Of a stretch of DNA of 18,341 bases, positions 10,001 to 16,643 are shown in pieces. The notes beneath the pieces are model-generated. The model was not told where the DNA came from, searched no databases, and saw nothing but the letters and a program-made list of their open reading frames with translations. A program made the translations under genes and the position numbers. The stretch comes from Triparma columacea (taxonomy: Eukaryota > Sar > Bolidophyceae > Parmales > Triparmaceae). Location: contig BRYA01000494.1 of NCBI GenBank assembly GCA_030267965.1, forward strand, positions 1-18,341. Direction: 5' to 3'. How positions within the stretch are numbered: the first letter of the stretch is position 1; each line of letters begins with the position of its first letter.

Positions 10001-12949
10001 AGAAGGAACTCAACAACGTTCAGGTTGCCTTCGGAAGAAACGAGATGGAGGGACGACCTTCCATCCTTATCAGCTGAGTTGACGTCGATTCCATAAGAAA
10101 TGAGAATTTGAAGCTTGTCGAGGTCACCAGTGCCTGCGGCCTTTGTGATGTGCCCGGCAGTTTCGTAGTTCAATTCAGCTCCAGCCCTGCGGGAGTTAGG
10201 AGCGAAGCGACGAACGAAGGGAGGTTGGTTTGATTTCTGGCTTTGTGTTTGTTCTCGTGTAGTGGTTTCTATCCTCGGCTTGTTCTCACCTTCCGAGCAG
10301 CTCTGCGACAGAGGTGTGGCTATGGGACACAGCCTCATGTAAGGGATTGTTCCCGTACCTATCGATGGCGTGAACATCGGCCCCCTCTTTGAGGAGCAAC
10401 TGCACAACCTTTGAGTTCCCTTGGGAGGCAGCGAGGTGCAAGGTGGTGCGCTTGTCAAAGTCGTGGGTATTGATGTCAAGGCCCTGGAGCAAGAGGTCCT
10501 TCACCTTCTTTCCGTCACCCTCGGCGGCTGCGACGATCATTTCGTACAAAGCTTCGGCAGACCTGTGACGAGAGAAGGAAAGATTGAGTGAGTAAAGTGT
10601 CAATCCTTTTGGCTCGCTCTTTGTCAGTTTCGTTCTCACCTGTTCTTCAAGATCTGCTGAATATGCTCCTTGAAGTCAGTAGCAGAAGAATCGGTCTCGT
10701 CGTTGTTTTCGTTGTCCCTTTGTGTGTTGGCCTTGTTGCCGTCGGCAGGGGCACTGACATCCTCCCCCTTGGTATTAAGGCCCATGTCACGGAGAATTGA
10801 GCTGACCATGATCGACTGGCACTCGGGATAAGTCTCTAGGCAGGCGACGTAACTCTCCTTCGAGAGGACAAGAACAGTAACATCGCCGTTTGACATGCTC
10901 TTGATCATCTCTGGTTGGGCCACGTTCAGGAAGAAGGAGTGTTCCCCGACCATCACCGAGTCCTTCACATTTCCGGGTGATACAGTGCGGAGAAATAATT
11001 TCTCGTCGTTGTCGGCATAAACTGCGAGCAACGAATGATGCGTTAGTAGGTTGGATGTTTTGTTGTGCTGTCTTCTGCTTTGTTCTCATTCTCTCACCTT
11101 GTAGGGAGCCGCGCTCCACGAAGCATACCTCGCGAGACATGTCGCCCTGGTTGAAAAGGCGCTCGTTGGGCATGAGGTAGCGCGTGACGAGGAGCTCCAT
11201 GACAGAAGTGAGGAATTCTGTGGGCACCTCGTGGAAGCAAGTCGAACGCAGGACAATATTCTTGTACTTGTAGTTGGCAACCTTGGCGAGGAGCGCGTTT
11301 GGGAGAGACTTGACAACCTGATCATTCTCGTTCTCGTTATCTGACTTTGAAAGCTGGAACTCGAAGTACTTGAAAAGGCGATCGTAAATCTCCTTAGGGA
11401 TGTTGCGGTTCTTACAGTAAGATTGCAAGGCGGCAAAGTACTTCCTGTTGAATTCAGCCTTGTCGTCGCGCTTCACGACGTAGGAAAAGAGTGTGCCGAG
11501 GATGTAGGCGTAAAAGGACACTTGGAAGACGCAGAGAAACCAGGCAAAGCACATCTCGAATGCGTTGTCAGGGATGAGATCAGAGTAGCCAAGGTTGGTG
11601 AGAGATTGAAACCCCCAGTAGTAGGAGAGGAGATACTGCTCAAGGATTCCCGAAAGCGAGTATGCTCTGAGTACCCCGTGGGTGGAAATATACTCTTGCA
11701 GGGGGTTGCTACTAGAGGAGGAGTTGAAAGCTGCGACGAGCGTGCGGTGAGGGTGGCGAGCGAAGCGAAGGTAGAGAGAGCAAAGTAAGTGCATCAGCCA
11801 AAGCGAGTTGCGTGGAAAGATGCGATCCGGTAGTCGGGTCGGGCTACGTCCGGGCTTTTGCCCAATCTCACCTTCGGGGGAGGGGGACAAGAAAGCGTCA
11901 CAATAACGGGCCACCCAAGTGGAGGCGTCAAAGTCGTAAAAGGAGGCGAGCGACCACCATATGCACCCTAGCCAGTGCGCTGCACCGAGGATCATTGCCA
12001 CATATTTGACGAGGGCCGTCTTACGCACGTCGATGTCGACTGAGACCTCCATTTCTCTGAAAAAGTCCTTCAGAAGACGGATGCGGTTCTGCGATAGTGG
12101 GGCAGGGAGGAAGGCGATTTTTCGGGGTTGAATACGAGTAGAAAGCACGGAATTTTGAGTTATGGTGCACAGGTTGACTCACCAGCTGAGGGAGCCTCAT
12201 CGCAAAAAAGAGCCATGAGCTCGCGGGAGCATCGATAGATGCAACCGTGACGATGATGAGCACCACGTAGTATGGAAAGAGACAGGTGGCGTCGACGACA
12301 AAGGAGCTGCCCAGCTTCTTCTTGAAAAGGCCCTTGGTCCGGAAGTAATCAGCCCCAGTAATCTCTGTCAGGGACAATTTGTTGAAGGCCACCTGGATAA
12401 AAATGTCCACTACATATATCAGGTCGATAATTAAGCCGTGGGAGGATACAACGCTGTCATTAAACACAACATCAAATGGCAGTGACCATGCTGTATGCAG
12501 GTATGCGATAACCAAGCACCTTCTCTTCACGTGCAGCAAATATGAAACGGGATTCTGTGGCGATGAGGAAGGGTGAGCGGACGGCGGGGGTGGTTGGGGG
12601 GGGGTGAGCAATGTGTGAATACATTTAAAAAGGTATGAGCAACTTAAAAACCTTGCATGGCTTCGGGATGGCGCACCTTGTCTCCTGAAAATCTCCTCAA
12701 AAACGTCATTGTGTTAGAAATAACATGCTTTTGCGTCGCTTTCTTCTCATCCTCGATCTCTACTGGTGTTTCGTTGAAAGAAACGGCCTTGGCCTTGCCA
12801 AAGAAGGGAGAGGACAGAGCGGAGATTGACCCTCGTCTCTCCTTATCTTTCTTCTGGGACAAATTGGGCGCACGTGGAGACTTTTGACTGTCGCTCTTGG
12901 GGGTTGGAACGAGTTCTGTCAGCTTGAGTTTTCGAAGAGATGCCCTCAT
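4014..12949 (-). CDS. Tandem two-repeat CNBD/ankyrin ion channel with EF-hand and C-terminal RGS domain (10 exons)
   Basis: Exons on the minus strand: 12949-12677, 12554-12183, 12088-11872, 11730-11098, 11021-10640, 10562-10290, 10186-6935, 6837-5714, 5613-4740, 4665-4014. Introns are GT-AG, all phases agree, and the sum is 8052 nt (2683 residues). The first donor (GTGCGC) is the least certain.
Domains: Ser/Lys-rich N-terminus 1-91; S1-S6 of repeat 1 at about 102-373 with filter TNLGYSD (332-338); C-linker and CNBD 374-580; ankyrin repeats 630-912; coiled coil 918-995; EF-hand DMDGDGEITPDE 1234-1245 with a degenerate second loop at 1267; S1-S6 of repeat 2 at about 1503-1753 with filter TMGQGGGD (1711-1718); C-linker and CNBD 1760-1955; Ser/Asp-rich linker with nine consecutive Asp; ankyrin 2055-2340; charged helix 2345-2390; RGS 2433-2570; C-terminal tail.
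The family is plasma- or endomembrane cation channels of the AKT/EAG/CNG group. Two chains would supply four pore domains. Ion selectivity, ligand and membrane are unknown. The start is the first ATG (12949); an acceptor-like TTCCTAG just upstream may end a 5' UTR intron or a missed exon. Confidence 0.85.
6201..6229 (-). repeat. Asp-encoding trinucleotide tract inside the channel gene
   Basis: A GTCGTC/ATCGTC run on the plus strand encodes nine aspartates (residues 2005-2013) on the minus strand. It lies within a Ser/Gly/Asp linker between the second CNBD and the second ankyrin block. Such tracts vary in length between strains; this one probably acts as a flexible acidic linker. Confidence 0.7.
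11731..11871 (-). other. Stop-free, in-frame intron in the S5-pore turret of channel repeat 1
   Basis: Donor GAAG/GTGAGA and acceptor TCGTCGCAG bound a 141-bp intron, phase 1 on both sides. It is a multiple of three and has no stop codon, so retaining it would add 47 residues to the extracellular or luminal loop before the pore. I call it an intron because both splice sites are strong, its translation looks unlike channel sequence, and removal gives a normal-sized turret. Confidence 0.65.
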
Positions 12950-13337
12950 TCTAGGAAGAAGCAATGACAAACCCCTTTGTGCAAGAATTTAGACGTGCGT
13001 GGATTAGGCATCCATGGATGCCTAGCGTGGATCGGCAACGTGTGTGGTTGAAGTTGGTTTTATACCTTTAGAGATATACTTTTACGACCTCAGAAATTAA
13101 TTGCGAAAGTACCCCGCGAAAGCGCCACTATAATAAAAATATTACGACACGTTGACATTAAACCGCTCAAAATTAATTGTCATTCTCCTCGACTTTTTCC
13201 TCGGCCTCTTGGCCACATACATGGCCACGTTAAGTAGCTTGTTTTTTATTAGGAATCAATAACCTTTCCCCCCCCCCCGCCGCTTAAATTTGGAGGTATT
13301 TAATCATTCTAAAATATCTAAAGCCTCCTCGTGGCTG
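12950..13337. promoter_or_regulatory. Shared intergenic region between divergent channel and kinase genes
   Basis: About 390 bp separate the start codons of the minus-strand channel gene and the plus-strand kinase fusion, so it must hold both promoters. It contains the palindrome and direct repeats at 12997-13032, an AT-rich middle and a C-run near 13269-13279. I see no clear TATA box or named factor site. Confidence 0.5.
12997..13032. repeat. 20-bp perfect palindrome flanked by 8-bp direct repeats
   Basis: The palindrome at 13005-13024 reads TAGGCATCCA followed by its exact reverse complement. It is flanked immediately on both sides by GCGTGGAT (12997-13004 and 13025-13032). It could be a dyad binding site for a regulator of the divergent pair, or a tiny remnant left by a transposon that makes 8-bp target duplications. 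Confidence 0.85.
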
Positions 13338-15173
13338 ATGTTGCCCCGTATTACCAAGGATGGGTCCAAAAAGGAACTTAACATTTTCTCTCGCCATGTT
13401 GTTTTTCGGGCAAAAAGCCACACCCTCACACTGAAGGTTTTAAACGAATTTGAAGCTGCCCGTGTTGGTGGGGGTATTGGTAAAATTACAGGTTTTGCGG
13501 GTGTCGTGCTTGGATTAGATTTTTGTGAGGCCAGAATATTCATCGAAGGGTCTATGCAGGCACTCCTCGAGGCTTGCAGCATCATGACAAACCATGATGA
13601 TGTGATATTCTTCAATTTTCACGGGCCCAAAAATCCCCTCGGGCGCCATTTCTATGACGACTTCATCATCAGCGCGCCTTTGGGTCTTGAGCTGCATCAG
13701 GAGGGGCTGCATCAGGAGGGGCTGCATCAGGAGGGGCTGCATCAGGATGGGCTGCTTCAGGAGGGGCTGAGACTCAGTGGGCAAAGCAGGAAGAGCAGCT
13801 ACCTTACCCGAAAGCGGTTCGAGGCTGTTGGGGAAGTGGGGAAGAAGGTGGCGGTGGAGGTGAAGACAAGGGCCGAGGCAGAGGAAGATTGCGTGCATGA
13901 GGGTGCAGAGGGGGGCAAGTTCTCGCCTATGTCTCCATCGGTCTCATCACCAATGTCCACATCAATCTCATCACCAATGTCCCCTGCCTCTCTTATCTTC
14001 AAGAGAAAGAAAGTCCTTCAGTTCAACGACAAAAAGTTCGTCTTCGTTGTCGAAAACACTGAGACAGAGGAAAAGCAAGTCCTGAAGGAGGTAAGGGCGT
14101 TGAGCGAAGCTACTTCGACGTGCGAAACAAAGCTACTTCGACGAACGAAGAGAGACGAGTGTTGGACGGGCTTCTTCCTATAGCGCTGACGAGCGAGCTA
14201 GCTAAGGGCAGTGAAAGTGTAAAGGTCGAAACCTTAGTGGAGGAGGAGAATCTCTCAGAACCACCGACTAACCCCCATCTCCCTTCGCTCGTCGCCCCAT
14301 CCACCCAACAAAAACCTATTCTAGGTGACTGCATATTCTGAGCTGGAACTCGATCAAGTAATGAAGGAGTACGAATGCATCGTTTCCCTCCACACCCCTT
14401 CACCGTCCTTCGGCATAATTTCTCCCCCTACCATGTTCAAGGAGGAGCTCCGCTGTACCATGGTGTATAAAATGCACCATTGCGACCTGTTCAACTTTCT
14501 CAATGAATACTGCAACCTCACTGGGAAGAGGGGCGTCCCAGAGGGGACTGCGAGGCTGTGGATAGCGCAGCTGCTAGTTGCAGTAAAGGCGATGGTGGGG
14601 AAGGGGGTGGCGCACAGGGACCTAAAGCCGGAGAACATTCTGCTTGACCATCATGGCAACGTTGTGCTAACGGACTTCGAACTCGCGACGTCGGTAGGAA
14701 AGGCGGGAAAGGAGGAGGAGGATGGCGTCCCCCCCCGAGTAGTCGGAACCCCACTTTACATCCCCCCAGAGGTGGGGTCGAAGAGATTTTGCGACATAAA
14801 AAAGAACGACATTTGGTCCCTTGGGGTCATCGCTTGGGAGATGGTTCACGACAGCAACCCGTGGAAGCTCAATGTAGACAGGATGCCGCCTTACGAGGTT
14901 CTGCTCCATACAAATATTACGACGACTTTGGGGAATCATGCCATGGAACGGGGCATGAGCGACGAGTACTTTGACTTCGTCCGTGGATGCGTCAGGGAGC
15001 ACGATAAGAGGTTCACCGTGGAGGAGGCCATGAAGCACAAAATCTTCGAGGGGATCGACTTCGGGGATATGGGTGCTCTATTCAAGCAAGACGGGGTGCA
15101 CGAGCTGCTGGGGGAGGTTTGGGGGGTCTTCAAGGACATTCAAAAGGAGGCCAGGTTGGGTTCTAATATTTAG
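13338..15173 (+). CDS. Protein kinase fused to an unrecognised N-terminal domain (2 exons)
   Basis: Exons are 13338-14090 and 14325-15173; the intron (GTAAGG...TTCTAG, 234 bp) joins phase 0 to phase 0 and gives 533 residues. I chose ATG 13338 by alignment with the paralogues (MLPRI). Residues 1-110 are the domain also seen at 1725 and 3158. Then come five LHQEG repeats (119-143) and a Ser/Pro stretch with repeated SSPMS. The kinase domain starts at about 224. The intron falls just after the putative beta-3 lysine (VLKE, K250), with the alpha-C glutamate at about 266. HRDLKPEN (348-355), DFE (368-370, in place of DFG), PPE (398-400) and DIWSLG (413-418) follow. A glycine-rich loop is not evident (FNDKKFVFVVEN). 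The catalytic Asp and Asn are present, so it may be active, phosphorylating Ser or Thr; its substrate is unknown. Confidence 0.8.
13692..13766 (+). repeat. 15-bp minisatellite encoding LHQEG, five copies
   Basis: The unit CTGCATCAGGAGGGG is present five times in frame with the kinase gene. Copies four and five differ by one base each, changing single residues. It forms a linker between the N-terminal domain and the kinase. The truncated copy at 3158 ends where this array starts. Confidence 0.9.
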
Positions 15174-15296
15174 AACAAAAGGAAGGTCCCTAGGAATTTT
15201 GCGGCAAACAGTAGGTCCTAGCTTTTGTCAAATAACTTCTTGATATTGCCTTTTGTTTTCTCCTCAACTATCCTGCCTGTATCGTGGTCGCTTTCT

Positions 15297-16611
15297 ATGC
15301 TATGTGCCTTGAATCTACTTGTCATACTCCCTATGTTCGTCCCGTTCGTCCAATCCCTAAAATTTAGTTTCAGGCTCTCAAATAGGCATCATCTCAACTC
15401 GCATCGGTTCTCAATATCCAGATTACTGTCCTCCTCGTCATTCAACGAGCCATTTGACTACGGTTCGGGAACACCTAAATTATTTCATGTGCATCATACC
15501 GATCATTCAACCGTTAGCTCCTCAGACCAAGCACGTGCCATGGATATTATGAGGCCCTACATCTCTGAGGGAAGGATGAACAAGATGGAGACTGTGCTGA
15601 GGGAACGCTGCCTAGATGTGCTATTCCTTTATGAAAACCCTGTCAATCCATCCAACGTTTACGCGTGTTTAAGGACTATGGATGCGTTTGGAGTTCAGGT
15701 GAGGTGGCGGGGAGATCCACATTATGCTCCGAGCTTTCCACACACGCTGCTCCACTGACATACTCCCTGCTGCCCCTCTTAGAACTGCTGCATCGTTGAC
15801 GGCGGTTACTCCAGAGTTCTGGCTAATAGCGGAGACAAGACTGGGGGGGAGGTCAGGAAGAAGAAGAGCAGGAAGTCCAAGCACTCCGCGATGGGCAGCG
15901 ACAAGTGGCTGACCGTGGAGAGGGTGAATACCAAGGGGAGAGGGATGGGGGGGGTCGTGGAGAGATTGAGGGAGGAGGGTTATAGAATGTGAGTTGGGAA
16001 GTGGGGAAGGGGGGAGGCCCGGCTGAAGAAGAAGCTGGGGCAGCAGGACTCCGACCAGGGCAGCGGCATGCCCCAGATCCTCGACTACCTCAAGCAGAAG
16101 AAGGACATGTACGAGATGGAGGCGACGGAGAATTGAATAGATGAACTAACAAAAATGCCTTCCAACAACAAGCAGATACTCATCAAGCCTAGAGGGAGGG
16201 GTGGACATCCGTTCGTTCTCGTTCTCCCACCCGTCCGTCTGCCCCCCCAACCCCCCCTCTCCGTCTTCTCCCCCCCCTACCCCCTCCAAGATCTGCATAG
16301 TCTTCGGAAACGAAGAATCCGGAGTCTCCCAATCCCTAAAATCCCTCTCTGACGGCCTCTTCTACCTCCCCATGTCCGGCTTCGCCGAGTCTTACAACCT
16401 CTCCGTCGCCACCTCCCTCACCCTCGCCTACCTGCAGAGCATGGGGGTGATCAGGAGGACGGAGGGCTGGGAGAGGGAGAGGAGGGAGATCATGTGCAAA
16501 TGGATGATAGGTTGCTTCCCAAAGAAGGGGATGGGGGAGATGATTCTGGAGAAGGAGGGGATCGAGGTCCTGAGGGCGGGAACGGGGGGGGCAGGGGGGG
16601 GGGGGGTATAA
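15297..16611 (+). CDS. TrmH/SpoU-family RNA 2'-O-methyltransferase (3 exons)
   Basis: Exons are 15297-15698, 15783-15988 and 16176-16611, with phases 0 and 2, totalling 347 residues. The family transfers methyl from S-adenosylmethionine to ribose 2'-OH of tRNA or rRNA through a knotted SPOUT fold. Motif 1 is ENPVNPSNVYACLRTMDAFG (R126 the likely catalytic Arg). The GSDKWLTVER and LREEGYRI region follows (exon 2 to the join). Motif 2 is IVFGNEESGVS (244-254) and motif 3 is LPMSGFAESYNLSVATSL (267-284). The first ATG opens a hydrophobic stretch followed by Arg/Ser-rich sequence, suggesting a leader to an organelle, possibly a bipartite plastid presequence. Exon 3 was placed using the CTAAC branch-like site at 16145 and the CAG before 16176, which gives GYRIYSSSLE. 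It lies 123 bp after the kinase stop in the same direction; the exact RNA target cannot be told. Confidence 0.8.
16014..16136 (+). other. Coding-like stretch inside the second intron of the methyltransferase gene
   Basis: One frame reads EARLKKKLGQQDSDQG then MPQILDYLKQKKDMYEMEAT and stops at TGA 16134-16136. It is charged and helical, with codons ending mostly in G or C. It does not resemble the methyltransferase. The P-x-ILDYLKQK pattern faintly recalls coiled-coil ciliary proteins of the CCDC96/CCDC113 type, but the similarity is weak and from memory. It may be the captured end of another gene or chance. Confidence 0.4.
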
Positions 16612-16643
16612 ACATCTTCGAGTTCGTATTGAAAGACTTGACT

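Noticed and set aside
10290..10479. N-terminal 98 residues of the long minus-strand open frame starting at 10479
   Set aside because: They are read out of phase through the ankyrin exon and the following intron. The true ankyrin frame joins at 10186 by splicing.
16291..16611. Starting methyltransferase exon 3 at 16291 after CCAAG
   Set aside because: Its phase does not match the exon 2 donor, whereas an acceptor at 16175 does and gives the expected GYRI motif and linker.
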